Positions 10,437 to 22,296 are shown, counted from the stretch's first letter. The stretch is 64,000 bases of DNA from Paramacrobiotus metropolitanus (GCF_019649055.1 NW_026570308.1:124001-188000), one strand, 5' to 3'. Numbers and translations are program-made. The notes: generated by a model not told the origin, from the sequence alone.

Positions 10437-13400
10437 AAAAATGACGGCATTTTTCCAAAAAATCCGGACAATTAGCGAGAACATTGTTGTTTTGGAAAAA
10501 TGACGACAATTTTGCGAATCCACCGGACCAACTGAGAAAACACTGATGTTTTCGCATGGAAGACGCCATTTTCGCTAAACCTCCGGACCATTAGCAAACA
10601 CATCGATATAATCGTGAGAAAGACGGTATTTTTGCGAATTTTTGCGAAATCTCCGGTTTATTCGCAGAAACATCGCTATTCTGAAAAAATGACGGCATTT
10701 TTCCAAAACATCCGGACTATTAGCGAAAACATAGTTGTTTTAAAAAAATGACATCAACTTTGCGAATCCACAGGACCTGATGCGAAAATACTGATGTTTA
10801 CGCATGAAAGACAGCATTTTTGCAAAATTTCCGAACTAATCGCAGAAACATCGCCATTCTGAAAAAACGACGGCAGTTTTCCAAAACATCCAGACAAATA
10901 GCGATAACATCGTTGTTTTAAAAAAATGACATCAACTTTGCGAATCCGCAGGACCTGATGCGAAAACACTGATGTTTTCTCATGAAAGACGGCATTTTTG
11001 CAAAATTTCCGAACTAATCGCAGAAACATCGCCATTCTGAAAAAATGACGGCATTTCTTCAAAACATCCGGACAATTAGCAAAAACATCGTTGTTTTAAA
11101 AAAATGACATCAACTTAGCGAATCCACCGGATCTATTGCAAAAACACTGATGTTTTCTCATGAAAGACGGCATTTTTGCGAAATTTCCGGACTATTAGCG
11201 AAAACATCGCCGTTTTTTAAATGACTGCATTTTTACGAAATCCCCGGAGAAATTTCCCGAAAACATCGATGTTTCCGATTAAAGAGCGGAATCCTTGCGA
11301 AAGCTCCGGACCATTCGTGAAAACATCGATGTTTCTGATTAAAGAGCAGCATCTTCGCGAAATTTCCGGATTACTCGCAGAAGCATCGCTATTCTGAAAA
11401 TACGACGGCATTTTTCGAAAACTTCCGGACTATTAGCGAAAACATCGACGTTTCCGATTAAAGAGCGCCATTTTTGCAAAACCTCCGGACCATTCGTGAA
11501 AACATCGATGTTTCCGATTAAAGAGCCGCATTTTCGCGAAATTTCCGGATTACTCGCAGAAACATCGCTATTCTGAAAATATGACGGCATTTTTCCAAAA
11601 CATCCGGACTATTAGCGAAAACATCGCCGTTTTGTAAATGACTGCATTTTTACGAAATCCCCGGAGGAATTTTCCAAAAACATCGATGTTTCCGATTAAA
11701 GAGCGGAAACCTTGCAAAACCTCCGGACCATTCGTGAAAACATCGATGTTTCCGATTAAAGAGCAGCATTTTTGCGAAATTTCCGGATTACTCGCAAAAA
11801 CATCACTATTCTGAAAATATGACGGCATTTTTCCAAAACATCCGGACTATTAGCGAGACATCGCCGTTTTATTAATGACTGCATTTTTACGAAATCCCCG
11901 GAGAAATTTTCCAAAAACATCGATGTTTCCGATTAAAGAGCGGAAACCTTGCGAAACCTCCGGACCATTCGTGAAAACATCGATGTTTCCGATTAAAGAG
12001 CAGCATTTTCGCGAAATTTCCGGATTACTCGCAGAAACATCGCTATTCTGAAAATATGACGGCATTTTTCCAAAACATCCGGACTATTATCGAAAACATC
12101 GCTTTTTTAAAAAATGACTGGATTTTTTCGAAATCCCCGGAGAAATTTTCCCAAAACATCGATGTTTCCGATTAAAGAGCGGAATCCTTGCGAAACCTCC
12201 GGACCATTCGTGAAAACATCGATGTTTCCGATTAAAGAGCCGCATTTTCGCAAAATTTCCGGATTACTCGCAGAAACATCGCTATTCTGAAAATATGACG
12301 GCATTTTTCCAAAACATCCGGACTATTAGCGAGACATCGCCGTTTTATAAATGACTGCATTTTTACGAAATCCCCGGAGAAATTTTCCAAAAACATCGAT
12401 GTTTCAGATTAAAGAGCGGAAACCTTGCGAAACCTCCGGACCATTCGTGAAAACATCGATGTTTCCGATTAAAGAGCAGCATTTTCGCGAAATTTCCGGA
12501 TTACTCGCAGAAACATCGCTATTCTGAAAATATGACGGCATTTTTCCAAAACATCCGGACTATTATCGAAAACATCGCTTTTTTAAAAAAATGACAGGAT
12601 TTTCTCGAAATCCCCGGAGAAATTTTCCCAAAACATCGATGTTTCCGATTAAAGAGCGGAATCCTTGCGAAACCTCCGGACCATTCGTGAAAACATCGAT
12701 GTTTCCGATTAAAGAGCGGAATCTTTGCGAAACCTCCAAACCATTCGCGAAAACATCGATGTTTCCGATTAAAGAGCAGCATTTTTGCGAAATTTCCGGA
12801 TTACTCGCAGACACATCGCTATTCTAAAAATATGACGGCATTTTTCCAAAACATCCGGACTATTAGCGAAAACATCGCCGTTTTTTAAATGACTGCATTT
12901 TTACGAAATCCCCGGAGAAATTTCCCGAAAACATCGATGTTTCCGATTAAAGAGCGGAATCCTTGCGAAAGCTCCGGACCATTCGTGAAAACATCGATGT
13001 TTCTGATTAAAGAGCAGCATCTTCGCGAAATTTCCGGATTACTCGCAGAAGCATCGCTATTCTGAAAATACGACGGCATTTTTCGAAAACTTCCGGACTA
13101 TTAGCGAAAACATCGACGTTTCCGATTAAAGAGCGGCATTTTTGCAAAACCTCCGGACCATTCGTGAAAACATCGATGTTTCCGATTAAAGAGCAGCATT
13201 TTCGAGAAATTTTAGGACTACTCGCAGAGACATCGCTATTCTGAAAAATTTACGCCATTTGTCCAAAAAATCAGGACTATTAGCGAAAACCTCGTTGTTT
13301 TAAAAAAATGGCTGCATTTTGTCGAAATCCCCGGACCATTTCCGAAAACATCGATGTTTCCGATTAAAGAGCGGCATTCTTGCGAAACCTCCAGACCATT

Positions 13401-13700
13401 AGCGAACACATTGATATAATCGTAAGAAGGACGGCATTTTTCCGAAACATCCGGACCATTCGCGAAAACTTCGATGTCCTCGTGAGAAAGACAGTATTTT
13501 TTTCTAAATATCCGGGCTATTCGCGAAAACATCGTTTTTCTGGAAAAGTGACGGTATTTTCGCGAAAGCTTGGGACAATTCGCGAAAACACTGAAGTTTC
13601 CGAACCAATGACTGCATTTTTGCGCACTCTGCGGACTATTCGCAGAAACATCCGTATTATGATAAAGTGACGGCATTTTTCCGAAACATCCAGTCTGTTG
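10437..13700. repeat. Minisatellite array with higher-order structure
   Basis: More than 50 monomers of about 58 to 60 bases, each with a GACGGCATTTTTGCGAAA-type start, a CTCCGGACCATT-type middle and a GAAAACATCG-type end. Many monomers contain the perfect palindrome AACATCGATGTT. From about 11160 to 13200 monomers are organised into super-units of about 238 bases (four monomers); repeat landmarks fall at about 11638, 11876, 12115, 12352 and 12591, and one super-unit has an extra monomer. The left part (10437-11160) is more diverged, with a period of about 240 as well. Open minus-strand frames of about 65 to 85 codons occur once per super-unit as a by-product of the repeat. No protein-coding role is supported. 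Confidence 0.92.
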
Positions 13701-13708
13701 GCAAAATA

Positions 13709-13815
13709 TGTACGTTAATTGCTGTTGGTGATGGACACTGGCCATATATGCGGCCTTAAGACGACTGTTTATCTCGCGGGAAATGACTTCGTCCGGTTGC
13801 CGTATGTCCGTAACA
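13709..13815 (-). repeat. 3' LTR of the retroelement
   Basis: On the minus strand it begins TGTTACGGACATACGG and ends about TTAACGTACA, the TG...CA form of LTRs. It matches 21895-22005 with scattered differences. At about 107 bases it is short for this group. A polypurine tract lies immediately before it, which fixes its 5' edge. Confidence 0.7.
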
Positions 13816-13828
13816 TATCTCCCTCCTT
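13816..13828 (-). other. Polypurine tract of the retroelement
   Basis: The minus strand reads AAGGAGGGAGATA directly before the 3' LTR start TGTTACGG. This is where plus-strand DNA synthesis is primed in LTR retroelements, and it supports the LTR boundary. Confidence 0.6.
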
Positions 13829-14136
13829 AAAGGATTTGGCCCTCCAAACCATCAGCACTTCCTACTGCGCGTATCCGATGACGACATTTTCCGATCCCTG
13901 TGTAAAAGTAACAGTGTCAGGATAAATGCGCGGTGCTGCTATAGTGTCACATGGAATTGTTTCAGTAGAAAGCTGTGTTTCCGGTTGTAAGGCGATGCTT
14001 GTGTTTCGGCTGCTGACACCTTGGATTTTTGTTTACTGCAGCACTGGAAGAACGTTAGAACCGTCGATCTAAAGAACCAAGCGGCAAAGCCAAATGCAGT
14101 CACAAACAATAAAGTTGCACCAATATAAACGCCGTT

Positions 14137-15980
14137 TCAAAGAAACCGAAAGCCGGTAAAAAAATTGGGCAGTTCAGCTGTGCGTGTGCCGGCTTGTGCT
14201 AGTTGACCAACACTGATTAGGCCGTGCTCTTCCATTGCGCTTCCGAGTTGTGCCAGCAGGTTAAAGGTGTTCGAATGTTCTTTCTCCAGCGCGGAATGAA
14301 GGCATGGTGCCCAATTGTCGATATGACGATCGAAATGCATCGAAATCCATTTATGCTCAGCATGGATGGTGGATTCACGTTTCACGTTCACACAGGTTCA
14401 CGTTTATTATCCCGTGCGATGTAGGCATTTCCTGCTAAGTTCATGATGCCAGAACGCCACAAACAAGGTGCATATGGTAGAAGAAGGAAGCCGTCTGGGC
14501 CGATTCCGTATTGACCACTACGTGGTTGCGGTCCACATGGCGATTTGGTGTCCACTGTGACGTCAACATTCACGGTACTGCATTTGCGCAATACAACAAC
14601 CTGGTTGAATAACTCCAGAATTTGTACCGCCGATAATTTGCACTTTTAAGAATTTAATGCCTCTGCTGCTGCATTTTCTTGTGTTTCAAAGGTGTCCATA
14701 ATCCATTGTAGATGATGCGGCAGAAATTCCTCTTCGCTCATAGTTTCGCCTTCTTGTGTCGACTTCGATCGGACTCGTAGCCTTTTGTTTCTGCTCCTGG
14801 GTTCTTTCTTTTGCAAATGTTGTTTAAACTGCACATACTGTCTTTCTCCCATTACGGCGTGAGCTCCACGAAGAACGGCTGGACATACTTTGTAGTTGCT
14901 GCTATCGGCTAGGAGAAAGTCAATTTGTCGTTCCTGGTCCCGAACCCGTATCGCCCCTTTTTCAACAAACAATTTATCAGGACGCTCCTCCATTTTCTTT
15001 ACCTTACATCCGATGTCAGCGACTCCGATGTCTGACCAAACAAAAGTATGGTGCCCTTGAATCACATGACCTGTTGTGCGGTTCTGGGAGACTTTGCCCA
15101 TCACCGTGAAGATTTGACAACTGTCACACCTCTGTTCCATTGTGACGTCCATGACCTCGCAGTTTGTTGTTTTGTAAGTCGAAACGGAGTTCCAAGAACC
15201 GTGGCCAGTCGGCTCGGCCTCGTAAATCCACCGGTTACCTTCCTTTTCCATCTGGTGGTCGTCACATTTGAGTGTTTGGTTTAGCGTTCAGCACTCCGTG
15301 GGGGAGACCTGTCGGTGTCTGGTCCGATAAATCGTGTCCGTGTTGAAAAAATTCCTTCGGCGATCTGCTGCTCCTGCGTCCATATGCGACGTGCGTGACC
15401 TTTAAGCGCCTTTTCACTTCCTTTTTCCACGTACGACACGTAACGAACATCCAGAGCCTGCACTCGTGCTTGGTGTTTATAGCATGTGGAGAACAGTCTG
15501 TCAAAACTGATTACTCCAACCGTTTTGGGGGTGCTACAGTCACAGGCCGTGACCGGAACTCCGATCGCGGTCGGGATGCAACTAACAAGAAGCAAGCCAA
15601 AGAGCCAATATTCCCAGCCGGTAATGCTGGAAAATGAAGCCGACACTTTGTAATGCTTGATGAAGCGATCCGGCTCCTTTTGGATTCGCTGTGGACGACC
15701 GGTAGTTTCTGCTTCCTCATCGTCGGTGCCGTGTTCGCTTCCTTCGGGCGTAGAAATAACCGGCAGCTGTTCGCCTTCCGACGGCCCATGGTCTTCTGGT
15801 TCGAGCGACTCAGACTGCGATGCCTGGGTGCTCGGGCCTATAGCCGGAGCCGGGTGATTCGTCTCTTTCTCCAAGGGGTTGCGTGTCTGCCGGCGATGCA
15901 CAAGGCAACACTTTCCTAAGATTGACCGGGATCCACCCTTCACCGTCTTCGTCTTCGCTATCGATGTAGAGGTCATTCCG
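14137..15980 (-). pseudogene. Retroelement env-like region
   Basis: Frames at 16012-15281, 15251-14646, 14591-14388 and 14391-14137 occupy the env position after integrase. The first carries the end of integrase, an acidic Ser/Pro/Glu-rich stretch, a hydrophobic segment (YWLFGLLLVSCIPTAIG, about 15570-15620) and then cysteines beginning CDCSTPKTVG. The second has further cysteines and a basic run near its end. This looks like a glycoprotein with a signal or membrane segment, but I could not assign it to a named viral glycoprotein class. It is broken into four frames and is not functional here. Confidence 0.5.
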
Positions 15981-15999
15981 GTCGTGGAATGCTCCGGTA

Positions 16000-17130
16000 C
16001 GGTCCGCACCAACGGCTCAAGAGCTTCGAGGCTCGGCCGGGTTTTCCGCTCGGATTGTATATCAGGACCATTTGGCCGGGCAAAAAGTCGATATCCAGAC
16101 GATCTTTGTGCGCGTAGACATAGTTTCTTTTCATCTCTATCTTCGCAAATGCTTTAGTGTGTATATCTTTTAGCCGCTGTTGCAGGTCGTTTCAAGTCGG
16201 GTGTTTGTCGGTGGGTAATGCCAAGTCCAAAGGCAGTGTCGGCGTGCGTCTAAAGACCATCTCAAAAGAGGCCGTTCCGGTAGATTCGTGTTTTGTTGTA
16301 TTAGTTGCGAAAGTAACACAAGAGAGGGTTGCATCCCAAGATTTCTGTTCGGCATCAACACACTTGGCTAACATGTGAGCCAAGGTCAGGTTCTAGCGCA
16401 CAACTGTGCCGTTACACTGCGGGTAATAACCGCTTGTGGTCACCCGTTTTACCTTTAGCAAATCGTACAACTCTTTCACCAACTGGTTGACGAAAGGCGT
16501 GCCTGATCCGACAGCACCTTATGAGGCAGGAAAAAACGTAGATAAACATCAAAAAACATAAACCGAGCGATGGTTTTTGAGTTTTGCGTCGGAAGTGCCT
16601 TCGCGGTTACCCACTTGGCAAACAGGTCGGTGCACACGGCTATGCATGTATTTTCTCGCTTTGAACGAGGTAATGGACCGAGTACGTCAACGGCTACGAT
16701 TTCGAACGGGCCGGCAGGTCAAAAACTTTGCAGTGGCCCTGGGACCTTTTGTGTTGGACGGTTCCGCTGCTGGCAGGGTCCACAACTTTCCACGTATCAC
16801 TTGACAAACGAGAGTATTCCATGAAAGTAGACACAATTGCGCGGCTTCTCATACGTGCGACTGAACCGAGATGGCCGGCGAGGGGGTCACCATGCACGTA
16901 CACCAAGACTTCGTAGCGGAGATGCTTGCGTATAACCAACAGCCAGTGCAGGGTTCCTTGTGACTTCCAGTGAAGGTACAGTATACCGTCCCGCACGGAG
17001 TGAACCTTTTGGACGCTTTTGTTGTACTCGAAAAGGTCACGGGCTGATTTGCAGAAAGCGTCACCTTTTTGTTCCCGTTTCAAATCCAATTTGGCCAATC
17101 CAATGTCGTCAGCGACGGCGACGGCGACGT
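16000..17130 (-). pseudogene. Retroelement integrase region
   Basis: The 17098-16694 frame begins with the linker and the H-x7-H part of the zinc-binding domain (VHGDPLAGHLG); the paired cysteines expected downstream are lost in a shifted stretch. Core-domain fragments follow in another frame (CIAVCTDLFAKWVTA at about 16610-16660), then a C-terminal core piece at 16383-16192 (LAKCVDAEQKSWDATL, then FEMVFRR). A GPY-type C-terminal module (LPGQMVLIYN, WCGPYRS) lies at about 16020-16100. Integrase joins element ends to host DNA. Stops and at least three frame changes show it is dead. Confidence 0.65.
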
Positions 17131-17636
17131 GCCATTGCTGTGGCTCTTCCGGTGGATATCGGGACAGACAGTCGGCATCGGCGTGCGTTTTCCCCGATTA
17201 ATGCACAATTTCCAGCACGAACTCCTGCAGTCTTAAGGCCCAGCGGACAAGTCGGCTGATAGGACTTTGTAGCGATACAAGCCAACAAAGCAAATGGTGG
17301 TCAGTAAACCACTTTGAAGTTCCGACCGATCATGTAATAGCGGTACTTGTCACAAGCCCACACAATTGCCAAACACTTGCCTTCCGTTGTGGAGTACTTT
17401 TTCTCCACAAGCAAAAGACGACGGCTGCCATCAGCGATGACCCTTTCCATATCCTCGTCGTCGCGCTATACCAAGACTAGTCCTAACGCGTATCCCGATG
17501 CGTGTGGGTGCATGTCAACATCCTTTGATGCGTCAATGTGTACCAAGATTGGCGAAGACACCATTGCAATTTTCAGCGCCTCGAACGCTTGTTTCTGAGC
17601 TTCGCCCTAAATGAACGGTTCGTCATTTTTGGTCAG
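17130..17636 (-). pseudogene. Retroelement RNase H region
   Basis: Minus-strand fragments resemble the connection and RNase H domains: a stretch like EALKIAMVSSPILVHIDASK, then HPHASGYALG where the family usually has TDAS, then YSTTEGKCLAIVWACDKYRYY. In-frame stops separate them. The usual catalytic Asp of the TDAS motif appears as His. No single frame covers the region, so coordinates are approximate. Confidence 0.55.
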
Positions 17637-18723
17637 TCATGACAAGGGGCCAGCTAATTGGGAGAATCCCTTAATGAACCTTCGGTAGTAACTACAGAGA
17701 CCAAGGAACAAACGGCATGCCTTCAATGTTGATGAATCGGGAAAATGCGTGATGGCGTCGACCTTGGCTGGGTCAGGTAACATTCCTTCAGTATTGGCAA
17801 TGAATCCCAGAACCTTTACCTCGGACTTTATCCAGTGACATTTCGACGGCTTAAGGATAAGACCGGCTGCTCGAAGGCGTTCCAAAACGGCTGTGACGAC
17901 TTCCCAAAGTAGAGCAATTGTTTCCGTTGCGATCACGATGTCATCTATGTAAACGAATACTGTGATGTACGAGTATACGTACGACATGTACGTACACGAG
18001 ATTCTCGAGATTCTGCAATGTTACCTACCTGGCAGCGCTATGATGTACTGGCTGCAGTTACTACGGTTCATTTTCAGTTGCGAGATGTCAAGCTCCATTA
18101 AAGATGCGTACTTCCCGATACATACTGCGTACTTTCACATACACTACAAATACATAGATCCAGAGAAAGCCGGCAAGAACTTCACACATAACGCGCTGGA
18201 AGTATGCCGGGCCATTGCGGAGACCGAAGAAAACCACTTCAAACTCGTACAGACCGTTTCCCGCTTGAAAAGATGTAGTTGGTTTACTTTCCTCTGCGAG
18301 TGGGATTTGCCAGAAGCCCGACTGTAAGTCCAGGGTCGAGATGAATTTGGCGCGGGCGAGTACCTGGAGAGAGTCGTCTACCCGTGGTAGTGGGAAGCGG
18401 TCCGGGACAGTTACCTCGTTAACTGCCCTAACGTTATTGCACAGTCTGGGGTCGGTCTTGGCATTGTTGTACACGAGAATCGATGGTGAACACCACTCAC
18501 TGTTAGACTCGCGAAACACGCCCTTTGCCAATATTTCTCGCACATGTCGCTCTATCTCGGCCATTTCCGCTGGTGCACGGCGATACTGGTTCCGGTACCG
18601 TGGTTTTGTACCTGGGCGAAGTTCGATTTTAAAAGGAGGGACCTTCGCGTTACCTAGCCTTCGACCTTCCGTATGGAAAATATCTTCATACTGGCGTAGC
18701 AGCTCCTTACATTCGCCAGCCAA
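17637..18723 (-). pseudogene. Retroelement reverse transcriptase, split by an insertion
   Basis: The 18723-18088 frame carries fingers and palm motifs of a Ty3/gypsy reverse transcriptase: the LPRVDD region, then STLDLQSGFWQIPL with one catalytic Asp, then FGLRNGPAYFQR. The second catalytic motif, YIDD, is in the separate frame 17987-17637 (17940-17951 on the plus strand), followed by LGFIANTEG and LFLGLCSYYRRFI of the thumb. About 190 bases (roughly 17961-18150) that do not belong to the enzyme separate the two parts, just upstream of YIDD. The enzyme copies element RNA into DNA; this copy is interrupted. Confidence 0.82.
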
Positions 18724-19034
18724 TGACGCCGTGTGTTTGTAAACTATGTCGAAAGCGTCTACCGAGACATTTGGCCAACTTTGACACTACAAGTGGCTCA
18801 AATTCATTTCCGTTCCCGGTGATGTGGCTGCAAGTAGTTGCTGCTGTCGGCTCACCTCGGTTCGGGCAAATTGGGCAAAGTCGCCTGCCAGTACGGTACT
18901 GGCCTGGGGCTGCTTCTTCCCTACGCCGACCTTTCCTTCCGCGTCCCTGGGAGGGCATTGTAGTGTGTTTGAATCGTATGGACTGTTAGCTGGTGAGCTT
19001 GCCTGCTCTATTGTCCGGCTGCCGATGTTGACCA

Positions 19035-19547
19035 CTACGCCTGGGATGGCGAGCACATTGCAGCCAGCCACTGCATCATATTTGCCGCTGCCGAGCTGTC
19101 AAAGAGCACGAATGGCACGACTCCGTGCATGCCACCGAGTGTGATGTTGAGCGGGACCATACCGGCAGTTCGGACAACCCGGTTATCTGCTACTGTAACA
19201 TCCATGGCGTGTGGGAGAACCTCAACACCCAGGCCCCGAACAAAGCTGACGTTGACAATCGACAGGCTGGCTATGGTGTCGATCAACGCGGTGGCTGCCT
19301 TGCCGGCTATGGTCAGGTCCACTATAGATACTACGCGGCTGAGTGGCAGCAGTTCCTTTGAGCCTCCAAAAGGTGGATAGTCCGCCGGCGGGCCGGCGAC
19401 ATGTCGGGCCTGTGGGTTCTTAGCGCGCACCACTTTCCGCACCATGTTGACCATTCCTGTCGGTTCGTACCACTGCTGTGTCTCCTCGTCGAACCACGGG
19501 TTGTTGCTGAACACCACTTCGGTGCCATTTGGTGACCTTTCCACCAT
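19035..19547 (-). pseudogene. Retroelement aspartic protease region
   Basis: The frame at 19547-19035 contains VDLTIAGKAATALIDTIAS followed by a stretch like the flap and second half of a retropepsin. The active-site triad normally reads Asp-Thr/Ser-Gly; here the Gly position is Ile (DTI), so it should be inactive even though the frame is open. Family assignment rests on this motif and on its place between gag and reverse transcriptase. Confidence 0.6.
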
Positions 19548-19716
19548 TACCGTTTGTGCCAGCTCTTTTCGCTCGTCAGGCCTGGTGATGGCAACCCCGA
19601 ATATGGTGATGTACAGTAATTCGGGATACTGTACGATGGTGGGCTGTAAGTCGCTGCCTCCATCCCGTTCTCAGAGACAACGTTGCTAGTGCCAGCCGTA
19701 ACCGCCACAACTTCAC

Positions 19717-21431
19717 TCACCACCGCCTCCATGCGCCGGGCATCTTCACTAACTGTGGCGGTGCTGGCGGTGTCGTTGGTAAAACTCGCTTTGCTGACGC
19801 TCTCCATCTCCGCCCACTTTCCAGGGCTTTCTCCACATCCGTTATCAACCGGTCCACCCTGGCTCCGGGGTCAACAGCGTCAACCCACTTCTCGACACGG
19901 TCATCGGAGGCGTCCACTCCGCCTCCACAGCTACCACCGACTCCTACCTCGCTGCCATCCACGCTGGTTGCTGCCACAGCCACGCCTCTCTCGCGCCCAA
20001 CCTGCGACGCAGGTGACATGGCCATCGCCAACTCTGGCTGTCCAAACGGGCGCGCAAGATCGTCGGGGTTATCGCCGTTCTGGTCGATTACGACGGGTGC
20101 GGCCACTGGCACCACCACGCCCATGAGGTTCAAAAACACCTTCGGCGGCATCTTCATCATTACAGTCGCGTTCGCCTGCATCTGAAAGGTCACGGAGCGG
20201 CCGTTCAACAAGAACGTGACCGGCTGGCCGACTACTCCCGACCCGATCCCAAGAGAAGAACTCACGCGGCTCTTGTTCCGCTCGACGGCTCTTCCGGCAG
20301 CTTCATCCATGCCGTCTTTGTCCACCGAAATCGGTGACGTCGGGTCGCCGGGGTACTGTTTGCCCCCTTCCAGCACGCTCCATCTGGCATTTCCGGGTTT
20401 GCTAGCCATCGAAGAGTACTGGGCGTTATAATACGCTGCATAAGCTGCATGCTCACCTTCTGTGCCGGGGGTTACAGAACTGCTCGCATGGGCTCCACTT
20501 TCGCCCTGTCTGGCATTGTTGTTCTTGGGTGTGCAATCCGCCACAGTTAAAGCACTGCACACGCGGGCGATTCCACCCGCCGCGGCCTCCACGCTGGCCG
20601 CGGTAACCTCTTCCACCTCCACGCCATTGTGACCTTCACTGACCGGTCCTCGACGCTGTTGGTTCATGCTTGACCCACTTCCTTGTCTGGCTTCCGGCTG
20701 GTAATTGTTGCTGTAATTACTATTCCGGTTACTGTGCCTCCATTCCCGTCTGTTGCCCTTTCAGCTACTTCTTCCGGTGTCTTCCTGACCAGGGCAGGCG
20801 CGTTCAGGTGCGTTGCGCAACTCCAAACGCATGTTCTCCAATGCACGCCGTATCCGGCTGAGCCATTCCGCAGGCGTCGTTGCGGTTTCAGTGCCGCGTC
20901 GAACAATGCCGGCGTTAGTCCGTTTGGCAAGCGATGGATGCGCTCTTCGTCGTCCATTAAGCTGTCCACTCTATCGCATAGCGCCAGAATATCATTGTAG
21001 TAGTTGCCCACATTTTCATTAGGGGATAACTTCCATTCGCGCAGCTGGCGCTTTGCCTGGTCTTCGTAGTCTTTACTACGGAAACGTGCGATCAGAGCAT
21101 CGGTGAATGCTTTCCACGTGGCGTATGGGGCTACCGTTCCGTCAGAGGTGACCTTTCTGTACCAACTACCAGCGTGGCCAATACGATACAGACCGACGTT
21201 CTGTATCTTTTTGGCCTCATTCCACTCTTTGGCGGTGGATACGGTGTTGAACCGGTGTAGCCGGTATTCTACGTCTTCATCTGCCAACGCGCTGAAGGAG
21301 GGCGGCTCCGTCAAAGACAGCTTTGTCATCTGTTGTGCAAGATTGACAGGATCCACTACGACCGGTGTCGCATTGCGCTCATTCTGCACCGGCGGAGGCG
21401 GGGGCGGTGGTGGCGCTCCGTTTGTCGACAT
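19717..21431 (-). pseudogene. Retroelement gag region
   Basis: The ATG at 21431 opens a 255-codon frame with a proline run near the start and a retrotransposon-gag core (about residues 70 to 170: the WKAFTDALIARFRS region, then LREWKLSPNENVGNYYNDIL). That frame stops at 20664, overlapping an ATG of a second frame that stays open to 19717. A zinc-knuckle-like string with C-x2-C-x3-H spacing appears in the third frame at about 20531-20562, showing that the end of gag is shifted between frames. The product would bind the element's RNA and form particles; this copy cannot make the whole protein. The long second frame is Ala/Gly/Val rich and may in part be chance. Confidence 0.7.
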
Positions 21432-21894
21432 AATCCCAGTAGTTATTAGACTGAATCAAAAGTCTCAAATAATATTATCACACTGCGTCTAGTATAACAA
21501 TATTATTGCCCGTCCTAGTCCAGCACCAAATGATACATTAAACGCTCCACTACTACGTATCGCTGCAGACCTTCCGCAGCAGTTAAGCGGCAATGTTAAA
21601 GTTTGTATTTTAACTTTAATTTAAAAGTACCGAACAACTCAGAAACGGACTAAGAGAAAACTAAAACCAATTCAATCCCAATGCACACTCACACTACGTT
21701 TAAATATTTTAGGTCAAGTGCACGAATAGGTAATTGCCATGTTTTGCAGTCGCACATACACCCAGAGTGGACAACGGACAGTACGTACATCTTTATTAGC
21801 CCATATGCTTATGATTGATAAGACAGCACGATAATTACTACACATTATCCTTAAGGCACAAGACCGCTGTTTACTCGATACGCGTTACTAGATA

Positions 21895-22005
21895 TATACG
21901 TTAATTGCTATTGGTGATGGACACTGGCCATAAGTGCGGCCGTAAGACGGCTGTTTATCTCGCCGGCAATGACTGTGTCTGGTTATGTGCCGTATGTCCG
22001 TAACA
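21895..22005 (-). repeat. 5' LTR of the retroelement
   Basis: It matches the LTR at 13709-13815, with about 4 extra bases and several substitutions. The inner edge reads TATACG where the other LTR has TGTACG. I could not recognise a tRNA primer-binding site in the adjacent minus-strand sequence. Confidence 0.65.
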
Positions 22006-22296
22006 CTTTATGGCGCTTTCAAGAGCACCTATGGCACAATCGGTAAAAAATGCATTTCAGAAAGCACTTCTGCGCAAATTAAATTGTATTCCCCGTATCC
22101 CAGCTTACTGATGTGGGATCCTAACTGGACACGGCTTGAAAAACAGCCAAACAGAGATCATGTACATGCGGTGATATTGTGCGTATGCAGTGCGAAAACG
22201 ATGGGCCACTGTGGTTTCTGGAGTTCTCACGCATGCAAATTAATCACCTGGCATCCTGCAAGTAATAAGTTTTTTTTGTTATTGTGGTTGTTTCTC

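Larger units (their letters stand above)
13709..22005 (-). mobile_element. Degraded Ty3/gypsy-type LTR retroelement with env-like region
   Basis: The element is about 8.3 kb, on the minus strand, bounded by short matching ends (13709-13815 and 21895-22005). From right to left it carries gag, aspartic protease, reverse transcriptase, RNase H, integrase (zinc-binding part, core, GPY module) and a region with a membrane segment and cysteines in the env position. Every protein region is broken by stops or frameshifts and the two ends differ by substitutions and small indels, so it is an old, inactive copy. The order PR-RT-RH-IN places it in the Ty3/gypsy group; an env-like third frame is typical of errantivirus-like lineages. 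No clear target duplication was found: flanks read AAATA on the left and CTTTA on the right. The left end abuts the minisatellite. Confidence 0.88.

Noticed and set aside
11217-13079. Series of minus-strand frames of 60 to 87 codons with repeated peptides (IGNIDVFTNGPE).
   Set aside because: They recur once per minisatellite super-unit, stop regularly and follow from the repeat period. No splice sites or start contexts support a gene.
10437-13700. Possible CRISPR-like array.
   Set aside because: Monomers are contiguous and similar along their whole length, with no unique spacers, and the context is eukaryotic.
13824-13842. TTAAAGGATTTGGCCC resembling the end of the TTAA element family.
   Set aside because: It lies beside the polypurine tract inside the retroelement with no arm attached; probably coincidence.
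19683-20126. 147-codon plus-strand Pro/Arg-rich frame.
   Set aside because: It is the shadow of the GC-rich gag region on the minus strand.
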